Under the pieces are notes generated by a model. The model had not been told where the DNA came from. It ran no database searches and saw nothing but the letters and a program-made list of their open reading frames with translations. DNA of 64,000 nucleotides from Bugulina stolonifera (Eukaryota > Bryozoa > Gymnolaemata > Cheilostomatida > Bugulidae): positions 13,741,233 through 13,805,232 of the forward strand of contig OW285188.1 of the NCBI GenBank assembly GCA_935421135.1. Reading direction: 5' to 3'. The translations under genes were made by a program, and so were the position numbers. This document shows, piece by piece, positions 52,231 through 64,000 of this stretch. Positions within the stretch are counted from its first letter, which is position 1. Every line of letters starts with the position of its first letter.

Positions 52231-52330
52231 CATTGACGGGACTCGAACCCACGTCCTCGCAGATAACTTGCGTCATTGCTGCAAGATCAGAGTGACTAGC
52301 GCTAGACCACTCGGCCACCAAGACCAACAA
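52231..52330 (-). repeat. tRNA-like SINE head (Leu/Ser-tRNA type)
   Basis: On the minus strand TGGCCGAGTGG (52318-52308) matches a pol III A box of class II tRNAs, and GGTTCGAGTCC (52249-52239) is a perfect B box. The spacing of about 60 bp fits a tRNA with a long variable arm. A T-stem can form, but the acceptor stem does not pair, so it is a tRNA-derived SINE head or decayed tRNA and not a working tRNA. Confidence 0.65.
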
Positions 52331-52979
52331 TTAGGTCTGGAACTACTAGAGAGCCATCTTTACAAATAGGCCTAGCACATTGAGCTTCAATGCATTTGTT
52401 GCACGAACAACCCGAGACATGAGAGTTGGATCTGTTAGTAAATAGCCTAGTTATACTCATATGTTCCTTTTTTAGTCTCTGTGCTTTGATTCATTTCATT
52501 TTATTTGTATCAAAAGATAGCTTTCCCTTACCTTTTCGGAGCAGTCTGGAGGCTCCATTTTTAACATGAGACGTTTTCTGTCACCGTTGCAACAATAGTG
52601 AAGCCTACAAAAACAGGTGTACTGGGAAAACTACACTATGTTATAATATTCACAACTTCATGTTGTTGGTGTAACAAATATAGGCCTACACTACAAAGAA
52701 TTTGCCAACATAAATTATCGTTATTCGAAAGGCTTCTTCTGCCTCTATAAGCCCTTAGTAGGTTATGCTAGAGTAGAACTGTGCATTAGAAATTATATAT
52801 CAATATATAATATAGGCCTATACCAATGACGTATTTCCTGTTTCAGTCGAGTCGTGAAACTGAAACCTTTGCAGAATGCAAAACATTATGCTATAGCGTA
52901 CATCATGATCATTATGTGACAATCAACGATGTTTGCACTAACTCATGCATTTGTAGTTGATTAGTGATTGTTGGTAGCA

Positions 52980-54794
52980 ATGTTTGAAGAAAAATTAAGG
53001 AGAAAAAGATATTCGTATTCTGATAGAGAAATGGATTCATACTCACCTTATGCTAAACGCAAGAGATATAGAGACCGCAGGTGCGTACAATTTATACAGT
53101 TCAAAGTATTGCTCATAGTAACTCCTTCGATATCTGTATTAGCTTTGGATATCGGTTATCTGGCAAGGCATTAGCTAAGTCAACTATTTTATATTTTTGT
53201 TCCCTCGTTGTAGTTCTGAGTACAGAAGTTCTCGTCATGACAGGAGTCGTTCACGCAGTGACTCTTACTCTTCGCGTAGACGAAAACAACGTAAAGACAG
53301 ACGATATTACCGACAGAAGTACGAGTCCAAGTATACTAGCTCTTCCAAAAGGAAATATGATTGTGGTGATAGTGACTATAAGAGGAAGCGGTACAACACG
53401 GTACGTGTTATTCATATCTTCACTGATTAGCTGATGTAATATTGAATGAGCTCCAGTGGTTGACAAGACCTTTTATGTAACTGATAGGTGTTAACGCTGA
53501 TTCACCTTTGGTATGGGACACGATAATTTTACATGTCGGTGGGTACATGTAGGTAATATTGGTAACTTAGTACGATATCTAGATATGTAGGTGAATAGGG
53601 CATATTTTGTCAACTTAAAAATGTAATATGACTACAATCGGCAATTTTTCAGCATAAAATGCAGCATGCACATCGGTAATGACGATTTCACCTAAAATAG
53701 CTCAATGATAAGTTTTTTGCATCTGTCAGGGTTTGGATTAGCCTTCCTGGTAAACAAATAGTCTCAGTATATTATTGTTACAAGGAATTGTTCTTGAAGT
53801 CTGATTCTCAATGTGTGTAGTCCGTATGTAAAACACTGATGGTCAGTTGATTTGAAAAATTTGTCTGAATTATTATGTAATTCCTTGTAACCTGATATGC
53901 GCACGTAGTCTAAACAACCACTCCTATGCATATCCATTCACTTCATTCTTCTGAATTTTGAAACGTCCTGTGACTTTCACTTGCATTCATATCAGCTGCC
54001 TGTCACCTCTCAATCTGCAAATCACTCGCAGTACAGTAACTCTAAACACTTCTGGTCTTGTCATCATTCACGTTCTGTTGCAAGTTCTTGTTTTGGAGTT
54101 GTGTGTTCTTCCTTCGGAATAAATTTTGATAATTTGGAGTTGCCTGTCCGTTCTTTTACTTGGAGTTGTCTATTATTATCCCTCATACTTTTGGTTAGAA
54201 CTGTGATGAAATGTGATACTTGGGAGCTGTGTAATGATTGTTATTCATGCAACTGAATATTTATCTGGGTATAGAGGTCAAAGGTCTCTCATATTAGGCT
54301 GACTTGCCACTAACCCTGTTATTATTGGCTTATTGTATTGGCTAGTAGACAGTATAGCTGACTAATAATAAATGATGGGTTGGTTGCCTGTTAGGGAACT
54401 AGTGGAGTTGAGTACTACATACTGTTGCTGATAAGACTTGACTGTGTGCTATCCGGATTAGGTCTACTATTAGCTTTCACTACTGGCAGGACTAGTTGAG
54501 AATCTTACACAGTATTTAGATTTATGCTCAATGATGGTTAGGACAGTTTTGAATAAGAACTCTTGATGGAAAACTTCTGTCCAGAGCGATAAGTTTATGT
54601 GTTGAGAGAAAGCGTGACTGCAGCTTAGAATGAGGATAGATGCACATAATAATAGCAGTACGGTAGTTCAGATGTATCCTACCAACAGAGCTTTGTTTGC
54701 TACTCAAACTTACCATTCTAGTAACCCTCGCTCCTATTCCGGACACAGCGTTTCTTCATCTTATTCATCACGTCGTAACACTAGGCAGCTCTCG
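52980..54794 (+). CDS. CLK N-terminal RS-like exons 1-3
   Basis: Exon 1 begins [20 protein letters not shown] and ends in phase 2. Exon 2 continues in RS/RR-rich sequence ([20 protein letters not shown]). Exon 3 (54672-54794) is in phase 0 on both sides and encodes a Ser/Tyr-rich stretch that starts with Met, so it is skippable and could also supply an alternative start. These regions are unstructured in CLKs, so conservation cannot confirm the exon limits. A further in-phase acceptor at 53996 opens a Ser/His-rich frame, but no convincing donor follows. Confidence 0.75.
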
Positions 54795-57700
54795 GTAAGC
54801 TATGCATCTCTACTCTCTTTCACATTGGTTGGTGTGTTGTCACGGCTGTTCCGTATTCATGTAAATATCTAGGACTGATCATGACTATGATGGTCGAGCT
54901 GCTCAATTTGTCTGAAGAGGAGTTCTCTCATTTCAACAATTTGTTTATTATTTTGGTGAAACTCATCGTTCTGTGCTCCACTCTGTTTCCATCAATTCTC
55001 TTGCTACCTAACTGTGTTTAATTTACTTGAACTTGGTATATCTCAACTAATGCTCTGTAACTCAAGTTTACTCTGTATTGTGATCATATTGATATCTCTG
55101 GCCTTTTTTTTACCAATTTTCATATGACCTGATCTGAAACGAAATGTGTAAATGATGAATGAAACCCTTGCCTGAACGAACCTTTCGATGGACTGGTGAC
55201 ACGTTGCAACTGCCAATCTGTCCTGTAACTGTGCTAATGGCGAGTCCCATCTCTCTTGCTGATATTCCGTGCATTGCTGGCTGTGGATTGCTTGTTGGTT
55301 TGGATGAATTTGCCTGAATGTACTGGCTGTGGGATACAGAGTAAAGATAGTGATGGAGGGAGTAGACAGGCGACGGCTCCTATCAAGGATGATGAGGAGG
55401 GACATCTAATTTACAAAGCCGGGGACGTCATCAACGGAAGATGTACTAATTTAGTAATGTTATCACTAACCTTGGAATTGTTGGTCCCAACCAAATTCGT
55501 CCTCAAAATTAAAAATCATTTTTCAAGAAACTTCTGCAATTGATGTTTATGTAGTTATTAGTGGAGGTGAATGTAGTGATATTAGGCTTTTAGTCTTCAG
55601 TGCACTTGATTTTCTACCGATGATTTGACCCATTGTATATTTATCTAACCATCATACAGTAAGATAATTACAGCCATATATTTTTGTTTCACTTGAGTCT
55701 GATTATACAGGAAAGAAGATTTGTGTATTCTGGCACAATATTATATAGCTGGCGAGTTAAGCCTACTGTTCTACCATTTTGTATTTCAGATGAGATATTG
55801 TCTACCCTGGGAGAAGGCACATTTGGTAAGGTAGTGCAAGTCACCGATAAGCAGAGGTGAGATGATAAAATGTAACCTATTGCATAATAACTCAGTTGTA
55901 TGTCACAGTAATTTATATTGACTTGTTTGCAAATCAATTAGTGATTGTTGGTTTTATCAGATGTTCACCGAGATCGTCATGTCGATACAGGACACGTCGT
56001 CCTAAGCGGTGAGAGGAGTTGGGTTGACCTCACCTCGTCCCTCCCATCCCGTGTCCATATCCTGTTGGTCTAGTCTACCACTGAGTGCACACACTAGTCC
56101 ATCATCCACGTGTATTCTCTCTATCATTGCATGTTCCTTGAGGTGTTGTTACACGATGTGCACTAATTATTCCTGGAAGAGATTTGACCTAACCAGTCAT
56201 TCTCTCTTCTGTTGACGGAAATACCCACACTACCTCAGATACCATGATTGGTCCTCTTCTATCGCCTTTTAGCTTGTTATGATTTTATACTGTGATAGAC
56301 ATTGCATTTGGTAGTGAAGCTAGGACTTGTTCTCTTAGATTTGAGTACAAAGCAGACAATTAGTTGGTGATTTAACATTTTGTCTGTGTTTTGTTTTGGT
56401 AGAGTGTACGTGTACATGTATATACACATGTGCTTTATTATTAGGAAAGGTGCCATAATGGTATTCTAGCTAGTTGTTAGACTTGGAGTAGATATAATAT
56501 AGTGTCTATAATAACACTAGTTGTAGGGTGAAATACTGTTAACTATAGTTATAGGTGTTTAGACTACCTGTATGTTACTAATTAACAGCACTAAATACTC
56601 TATGTATGTACTGTGTGTAGTCAGTCAGTAGGTAGGAAGGTATGATTGTTCTAGTCTGCACTCCATCATACTAGGCAAGTCTGAGGTGCATTAGATAGCA
56701 GTAAGTAGCCATTAATGTATTCATTTATTACTCAAATGGCAGCTGCTGATGCCTGTTACTCCCCATATTCACATCTTCTACTGTTAGCTTCTACTGTTAG
56801 CTTCTAACAGTGGATCCATTTCATAGAGAGTTGAGGAAGCTTGTGGAGTTCAGAGAGCTACCAAATGTCATAAGCTGTCACTGGCTGCTGTACAGACCTG
56901 TCACCCCATATCAAAATTACATGTATATGTATTAATAGTGTATACCTATATTTGCAGGGCGAATTCATGTGTAGCATTGAAGATAATAAAAAATGTAGAT
57001 AAATATAGAGAAGCAGCAATGCTCGAAATCAATGTGTTGGAGAAGCTGGGTAGAAAAGATCCTGATGGAAAATAGTACGTATATCGGGTTTGCAAAGACT
57101 GTTTGTCTTGTTACTATTAGGTGGAGGTGGTACATGTAGCAGTGTTGTACGTCTGTAACATTATATTCTTAGTATTACCTACATTGTATATACCAGAGTC
57201 TTCATAAGAGGGATCTGTATGCATAGGAAGTATTGTTGTTAGCTGATATGTCCAGCTGTTTGTGCAGTATGACTATGCATTCATTCACTGGGTATGCAGA
57301 AGTAGGTTATATTACACCCTGCACACCCTGTATACTATCTACAATGTATACCTGTATTTATATTTCTGTGTTTATACAGTTTATGTGTGAAGATGCTGGA
57401 CTGGTTCAACTATTATGGTCACATGTGCCTGACCTTCGAAATACTTGGCCTCAGTGTCTTTGACTTTATGGTATGTCCTATTTGTTAACATAATCTACTA
57501 ATGTAATAATGTAATAATATACTGTAACATCAACTGATGTTATAATGTGACTCAAATGGCTCATCTGAAGTATATAATATGTATCATGGTCATGTTTGTA
57601 TGGGATTACATAATATATAGTGTGCAACGAGTGTGTGTGGTACAAGACAATACTTTGTATTCATTATAACAATTGACTTATGCATTGGAAGTTGTCAGTC

Positions 57701-60700
57701 CTTTGCTTATAGTAATAAACTTGTAAACATTTGTGATGTATTTCCCATGAATGTTGTTTACATGTAAATACTTCTGGTATTCAAGTACACAGTATTAATA
57801 CATTATAAAGATATGCATATTATACTTAGGATGTAACATGTATGATTGTACACTGTTATATATTAATGTAAGTATTTTAATGTAGGCGTACATGCTGCTA
57901 TAATACTGTTATTTCCTCAAGTACATTGACGTAGCTAATTGCTGTGCAGTAATTAATTAGACAAGTTATATAATGATACTCATTGTATCTACTGTATGTG
58001 TATGCTACATGGGGATATGTGTGTTACATACACCTGAGCTTTCCTTTCCTCTATACACCTACACTGTACATACCTACGTACAGCAGTGCATCATAACACA
58101 CTTGTTTACTACTCCAAACACACTGGTATATTATATACCATGCATAATATCAGTAATGAGTACATGTGTCCGCAATACTGTAGCGTAGCGATACTCAACA
58201 CAATACTCTACTACCTCGATTCTTTACAGTCTACATCCTATCAGTCCTACATCCTATCACTATCTCTAGATGTTCACATGATATACAGTAGTCTATTCTA
58301 TTATTCATTCACATGTTTCTATCTAGTATTTCATTGTTCTAATCAGGCATGTTTTGCCAATTGCAGGTTCATTCTAAACAACACTTTTTTGTCCAAATAA
58401 ACTCAATAATATAAATCAGTTTCTATCTGATGCTTTGGTTCAAACTAATTATGTATGATTACTGTTGATTGTTTGTTATGTAATTTAAAATTTGTACATA
58501 TCCGTTTGTAGAAAGACAACCACTACCTTCCATACCCCATGTATCAGGTTAGACATATCGGCAAGCAGCTGGCATACTCAGTCAAATGTAAGTTGTGTAA
58601 TGAACATGTTGACATGTTTATTTACTGTTCTACTGTTTCCTAGTGCAGTCGCACCAACCAAATGTAGTGTCAGCATGTTCTACTGTATCCCCACTTCTAA
58701 CACTGGTAGATACAGTTGTTAGTAGATGTTTAGCTAAAATTCCTAATATTATGATTACACCTGGCTTATTCTCCCAGGTCTGTGGAATAAAATATGCAGT
58801 CAATAGGAATTATGTTCTCCTGTATAAGATGGTATAGAGTTGTCACAGCTGTCAATGTACTTGTATTTGCCATTCTCAGGTTTATTCTATAACACTTTGG
58901 TTACTCGGTGAAGTAATACATTGTTGAAGGCCAATGGCAATATTATAACGAGTTAACTGTACTCATGTATTAGATATAAGAATGGGTATTTTATGAGAAA
59001 ATGGGATAAACTGTTTGTACTAGTTATGTAATTAGTGTCATATATGCTCTACAAGATAGATGTGTACTGGACACTCATTACCCAGCTGGATCAGGGTGCC
59101 ATGCTGTAACTACTAACAGTATGTGTATATTATACATTGTATACAATATGTACCTGATGACCTGCTGCTGGGCTGGGCTGGTATGCTACTACTACTATGT
59201 ATAGATTGTGTTTGTGACCATTGGCTCCTCCTTTCTTTGCAGTTCTACACGATAACAGGCTCACTCATACAGACCTTAAACCAGAGAATATACTGTTTAC
59301 AAACTCAGATTATGACATTGTCTATAATGAACGCAAGGTAAGGTATGGGGTGGTAGTGATTAAGGTACTAGAAGAGGAGATAGAATATTATATTCTCAAT
59401 ACATTATATACAGATTAATCATAGTGTAGATATATTGACTTCCTTTGTGTGTGATTTATCAGAAACTCTGACTGGATAATGTTAATTTAACTGATATATT
59501 ACTCATGATAAGGTGTGATTGAATAAAATATTTATCAGTTTGTCATCTTTACCTATTTCACTTTCTGGTTGGGATAAGTCCTTTTGAAGATCATGTTATT
59601 ATCTTATGGATGACATATTCTACCAATCCTACCGATAATCCTTTTAACTTTGATCGATAACAAAATAATAATAATATATTTATACTAGTCTTATGCTATA
59701 CTGGCAATGAGTGACCCAATGTGCTGGTGTATGTTATGCAGAGAAAAGACCAAAAAGTTGTCAAGGACAGCAGTACGAGGTTGATAGACTTTGGCTCAGC
59801 TACTTTCGATGATGAACATCACAGCACTATAGTATCCACCAGACATTACAGAGCACCTGAGGTTATACTAGGTAGAGTATATGCACAGTCTATTCGGGGT
59901 TGTCTTAATATTAATGACCCAACGGTTTTAGTCATGGAGAAAGTGTAAGTTTTGTGAAACATTTGTAAAGGAAACAGATTTGCAATTTCGGCTTGGTGGT
60001 GTAGAGCGTTCATATTCCAATTCACTGAACAAATTTGAAAGCTAAATCGCTGAATTTGTATTTATAAGTGATAACTGCTTGTTGCTCTCATGTACGATAG
60101 ACTATGCTATACATAAACTACGACTATTACAACGCTAGTCAATAAATAGGGAGTATTACTCTCCCCTGCAGGCTGCTTACCTACTGCTAACCTGGCTCAT
60201 GGATTGCTCTAATAGTTAATTAAGTCTATCTCATTAACTACAAGTCCATTATCTATATTGTGCAACTCCTGCTATATAATAGCTGTGGTACATATACATT
60301 AGATGTACCATAATTATATTGTTATATCATATATTATATAAGTGTGTATGTATGGTGTTATATCTGTATGTAGAGCTAGGCTGGTCACAACCCTGCGATG
60401 TTTGGAGTATCGGTTGTATACTATTTGAACTCTACACTGGATACACACTATTTCAGGTAATGATCAATTACTATAATATAACATGTTATTGATAGCTCTT
60501 GTTATTCCCTCGGCATCAATTATGTAATACAGTCATCATGTGCATACGCTACAGGAACTCTGCTAATAGGCAGGTGTATTGCTCAGTACTCGACATATTT
60601 TATATTGTATTCACTCAACAAGACCTGGCATCCTCTCCCTATGTTGAATATAGTTTACGACTAACAGGAAATAGTAGCAAGTAGCAGGAAATAAAAGCAC

Positions 60701-63150
60701 CTTTCCTGCATATGGCTACCCTGGTCAAAAGTGGCCCCTCTCTCCCTCTTCCCCTGCTGCTGCTATATTTGTTATGTGTTTACGTTCTGTTACATCTTGG
60801 GAGGGATTAGTGAAGGGAAAATCTATTTTTGACATGATAATATTTCCTTGGATTTAGAGCTAAGCCGTTCTAATCAGGCTGTAAATGAGTGGATGGTAGT
60901 GCCATGCAGACCTCATCTGCTAATGTAACCTTAGCCTACCTGCCTGTCACCACTGGATTAACAGCAGTTCAGTCTTTCTTCCCTCCTTCCTGCTCCTCCC
61001 TCCCTCCTTAAACATACTCTTTCTGCTCCATATACAAACTCTCTGCACAGAATAACAACTTGGAATTTTTTGTAGTTTTGGTTTCATTTCCTTCACACGT
61101 CATTATAGATATCATAAGTGGCGTGTGAAACATTACTTTGTACTGAATGTAGGCCTATATGGTGGATACTATTATACTCTTTTAAGCCAAGTCCTTCCGA
61201 TTAGCTCTCTGTTCGTCACAGAAATGTAATTTTAGAATGTATGCAGCTTAAGCCGTGTGTCTAGTATCGGGTGAAACTTTGGAGATTTACATTCCTCTTC
61301 GCTACATAAAGTTGTCGTGTGTGTATTATATAATATGATTAACTCACGACTAAGTTTGAAATAATAGATTGTTTAATATATTTCTATGAGGTCACAGTAA
61401 ATAGTAGAGCACATGTGTAGCATACCATTGTCTGACGTTCATATATTCTGTTACAGACTCATGATAATCTAGAACATCTGGCAATGATGGAGAGAATACT
61501 AGGCTCCTTGCCCCACAGGATGACCAGGAAAACAAGGTAATAATTAGCTCTCTCTGTCTCCTCTCTCCACCCATGTTTCCCACACTGTCAGTGAAACATG
61601 TAAGTGTAGGTATGTCTAATCAATGTAATTGTATGTAATGAGCTGTTCCTCCCTCTCCTCGTCCTGCCCATCTCCTACCACTGAGTAGGGTATGATGCCA
61701 TGGCATATCTCTCTATTACCACTACCACTATCAGGTAAACACCGAGCACCTTTACGTATTACTAATTAGCCATGAAATACACATGTGTTCTTCCATTAGC
61801 AATTTCTTATACATTTCCGGATTAGTGTTGATTGATTGGGCTGCGTATGTTTGAGGTTGTATTAAGATTGAAGGGATAGATAATGGTGGCTCCTGACCTC
61901 TAGGCCCTTCATCACTCATGTTCAACCCGCAAATCTTGCTAAGTCAGATTAATACCGTGCTTAAGATGTAGGGAAGAGATAGTAGAACAAGGATGGTATT
62001 AGCCTGCTCTTCTCTGTTATATACACTAGATAACATGTACGGTGTACACAAGGCTATACCACCCTCCTCAAACAGGATGTCTCCGTGTCTTGTTTACTCC
62101 ATAACTTCATCCGCTCTCGGTCATGCTGATTCATCCAATTTCATAGTAAACATAAAATAAACACCACTGCCTGTCTGTCAGTTGTTGATTCGACCAGCCT
62201 TAGCATACATATCGCTGCTTCCCCACACCCACGTTATCCAACAGCATTTATTGCGCATATAATTACGCACCGTTGTCATGATTTGAACGATTTTTAGTAT
62301 TACAGGCATATGTGGGTAATAACCTATAAACATTGTACAGGTTTACTAACCCGCTCCTAGCTTGATCTATGTAACGTAATCGTTTGCAGTGAACATACAC
62401 ACATAATGCTCACATTGTGTGTAAATGTTAAGGGGGGGCTGCGTAATACCGATTCAGCTGTTATTCCTAGCTCTATGATTATTAGTATGTGTATATTCTG
62501 TATATATATATAATCTTAATATCAACAGCTGACCTAGTTGAAATGTTATTTTCTTTAGTAGTGTATTTACATCTGGCAACTGTTAACAGTAAGCTACATT
62601 CATGACTCAATCCGTCTGCCTGTATGTATGTGGCAAGCTTGTTCTTTTCTATTACAGAACTGATTTCTTCTATCATGGCCGTCTAGACTGGGATCTAAAT
62701 ACAACAGCTGGACGATACGTAAGGGAGATGTGCAAACCTCTATATGTAAGATATTACTCTATTCCATTTTTCACTATGCTGCCATTTAAATAAATATGCC
62801 TATGCAGTGTATACATCTTCTATATTCGTATAATGCTGCAGTGAATGTTTACTGGTTACAATTTTTCCATTTACATTTTGCGAAATCTCTTAACGCGTGA
62901 CCAGTACATAGTGATAATATGTACAATAATTGACCATTGCCTGATCCGTTTGTAGAGATACATGAAGAAAGATGATGATGAGACACAGCAGTTGTTTGAC
63001 CTAATTACACGCATGCTAGAATATGATCCAGTGGAGAGAATAACTCTTTCAGAGGCACTGCAGCACCCCTACTTCAACACCACAGACGGTTTAATAGAGG
63101 AGAGACAGTCAGACTCTCCTCGAGAGCATCGGAATAGTAAGAGTAGATGA
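52980..63150 (+). CDS. CLK: CLK-family (LAMMER) dual-specificity kinase, 14 exons, 511 aa
   Basis: CLKs are nuclear kinases that phosphorylate SR splicing factors on Ser and autophosphorylate on Tyr. Exons: 52980-53080, 53214-53400, 54672-54794, 55340-55442, 55790-55856, 56958-57074, 57380-57470, 58512-58587, 59243-59337, 59742-59871, 60374-60456, 61457-61536, 62658-62745, 62956-63150. They total 1,536 nt with phases closing and TGA at the end; vertebrate CLKs are about 480-500 aa. Residues 1-137 are basic and Ser/Tyr/Arg-rich with RS-type dipeptides, the usual N-terminus that directs CLKs to speckles. Then follow EEGHLIY (about 157-163), the glycine loop GEGTFGKV (179-186), catalytic Lys202, helix-C Glu217, HTDLKPEN (297-304), DFGSA (336-340), the activation segment STRHYRAPE (352-360) and the diagnostic EHLAMMER (397-404). 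All catalytic residues are intact. The start is the first ATG of an exon whose donor phase fits exon 2. Confidence 0.93.
53401..54671. other. CLK intron 2
   Basis: 1.3 kb. The part from 54100 to 54190 has spaced GGAGTTGT words related to the hairpin-family arm. A Ser/His-rich frame at 53996-54090 follows an acceptor but lacks a good donor. Confidence 0.4.
57471..58511. other. CLK intron
   Basis: A 1-kb AT-rich intron between the exon ending in SVFDFM and the exon starting KDNHYLPYP. Its open frames are short, begin without exon-compatible splice sites and are not supported as coding. Confidence 0.55.
60457..62657. other. CLK introns flanking the EHLAMMER exon
   Basis: Two introns, 60457-61456 and 61537-62657, surround the 80-nt exon. 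They hold pyrimidine-rich stretches (CTCCCTCCTT near 60990) but no repeat or gene that I can support. Confidence 0.5.
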
Positions 63151-63896
63151 TACAGGCTAATCCTTGCCTTCTGTATGTTTGTCTGCGTGCTCGTCAGCTG
63201 TGCATATCACACTCTTCTGTGTTCGGCATGCATGTGTTGCTATAGTGACCATGTATTCAACCAGAATGTAGCATGTAGCTCAATTTTTGGAATCCAATAT
63301 TAGATTGTGCAATTGTCTTTTTCCTACTGACATGAACCATATATTGTACAGTATTTAGTTAGGAAATATATGTGACATTTTATTGTATAGTTTTCATCCT
63401 GGACAGTTTTTCACCTTGTATTTCAAACCCAAGTATTTTCTGGCTATTGTATATATTTGCATCCCAGTCATGTACCAGCTATAACATAATTATGAAAATG
63501 GAAAATACAGTTTTATACCATAGACACAATGTTAAATTATAAGTTACAGTCACATAGTTGTGCATTCTAACTCATTTTCAACATTGAAAGAAATGTTTTG
63601 TGGTCTGGTTTGATGTTATTGTTTTCTCTGCATTGTCTCCCCCTGGCATGGTTGGCTTCTGATTCATATAATAGACACTTGTTTGCAGTGCTCAGAATTT
63701 AAGATGGTTGTGATTGGTATAATGAATGCATGCAGGTATGTTTATCTTAAATTTGTCAAATTTACCTTGTGTGATGTTTGCTATAATATATTTCTCTTTT
63801 GAGCGATAACTCATGTACACCCCATTCATACTATCCAAATTACAATGAATATTTTTGCAAGTTCCCTGTCAATATGATATTGTTATGTTCATGTAG
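63151..63896. other. CLK 3' UTR and short intergenic stretch
   Basis: No canonical AATAAA is visible before the next exon. AATACA at 63504-63509 is a known weak variant and a possible CLK poly(A) signal. Confidence 0.35.
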
Positions 63897-64000
63897 ATAG
63901 AAGAACTAAAAGAATGGCAAAAGAGCTGCAAGCTATATTCCCTCAGTTTGATTTGGATACTATAATTACTATCGTTGAGGCTGAAGTGACAAATGAAGCA
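63897..64000 (+). CDS. 5' part of a further gene, CUE-like segment (runs off window)
   Basis: After an acceptor-like ATGTAG at 63896, one frame stays open to the window edge. From ATG 63914 it reads MAKELQAIFPQFDLDTIITI and continues acidic. The ELxxxFPxxxxxxIxxIV pattern resembles the start of a ubiquitin-binding CUE domain. It is either a first coding exon or an internal exon entering in frame from upstream (codons RRTKR before the Met). It lies about 0.75 kb after the CLK stop on the same strand. The family is uncertain with only 29 codons visible. Confidence 0.45.

Larger units (their letters stand above)
50467..52979. other. Intergenic region between UNC80 and CLK
   Basis: About 2.5 kb between two genes on the same strand. 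Apart from the LINE fragment and the tRNA-like repeat I see no coding sequence. The CLK promoter should lie in its last few hundred bases, but no TATA box or other element can be assigned. Confidence 0.55.

Noticed and set aside
52230..52330. Functional tRNA gene
   Set aside because: A and B boxes are good, but the acceptor stem does not pair and no clean anticodon stem forms.
53981..54256. Extra CLK exon
   Set aside because: An acceptor is present and the frame is Ser/His-rich, but no convincing donor exists; exons 53214-53400 and 54672-54794 join in phase without it.
60000..60060. Second tRNA-like sequence (GGTGGTGTAGAGCG)
   Set aside because: Only an A-box-like word; no B box follows at the right distance.
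1..64000. CRISPR array, operon, riboswitch or other prokaryotic system
   Set aside because: The window is intron-rich animal DNA; tandem repeats here lack unique spacers and no prokaryotic genes are present.

Overview
This is an intron-rich, AT-rich eukaryotic nuclear window with GT-AG introns, mostly 100-2,500 bp long. It carries animal genes: UNC80, a subunit of the NALCN sodium-leak channel complex, and a CLK/LAMMER kinase. The divergent UNC80 sequence, the NHL-repeat gene and the hAT-type repeats suggest a non-bilaterian or otherwise early-branching animal. A sponge is plausible, but the sequence alone does not prove it.

Layout. (1) 740-50010, + strand: the 3' part of a very large UNC80 gene. 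I assembled 57 exons by hand. Their phases close exactly, giving 8,397 nt: 2,798 codons plus TGA. The roughly 600-700 N-terminal residues expected for UNC80 lie left of the window. (2) 28359-29718, - strand: a two-exon NHL-repeat gene nested in antisense inside the UNC80 intron at 27763-30627. (3) 50011-52979: intergenic, with a UNC80 poly(A) signal, a fragment of LINE reverse transcriptase and a tRNA-like SINE head. (4) 52980-63150, + strand: a complete 14-exon CLK-family kinase gene encoding 511 aa, with an RS-like N-terminus and every catalytic motif. (5) 63897-64000: the start of another + strand gene that may encode a CUE-like domain and runs off the edge.

Mobile and repeat DNA sits mainly in UNC80 introns. 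There are two non-autonomous hAT-type elements, each with a perfect 8-bp target duplication (992-2591 and 38123-38856). There are also a possible third inverted-repeat element, a dispersed family of short hairpins with an AGTTGTYCTCTC-like arm, a 47-bp palindrome and three minisatellites. At three UNC80 exons a splice site has itself been tandemly duplicated: a triplicated acceptor at 597/678/740, a 43-bp donor duplication at 40358-40443, and a donor that grades into a 25-bp minisatellite at 41116.

UNC80 works at the plasma membrane as a scaffold of the NALCN leak channel. CLK kinases phosphorylate SR splicing factors in the nucleus. Nothing in the sequence ties the neighbouring genes into one pathway. 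All exon boundaries are predictions from splice consensus, reading phase and remembered family similarity; no search or transcript evidence was used.
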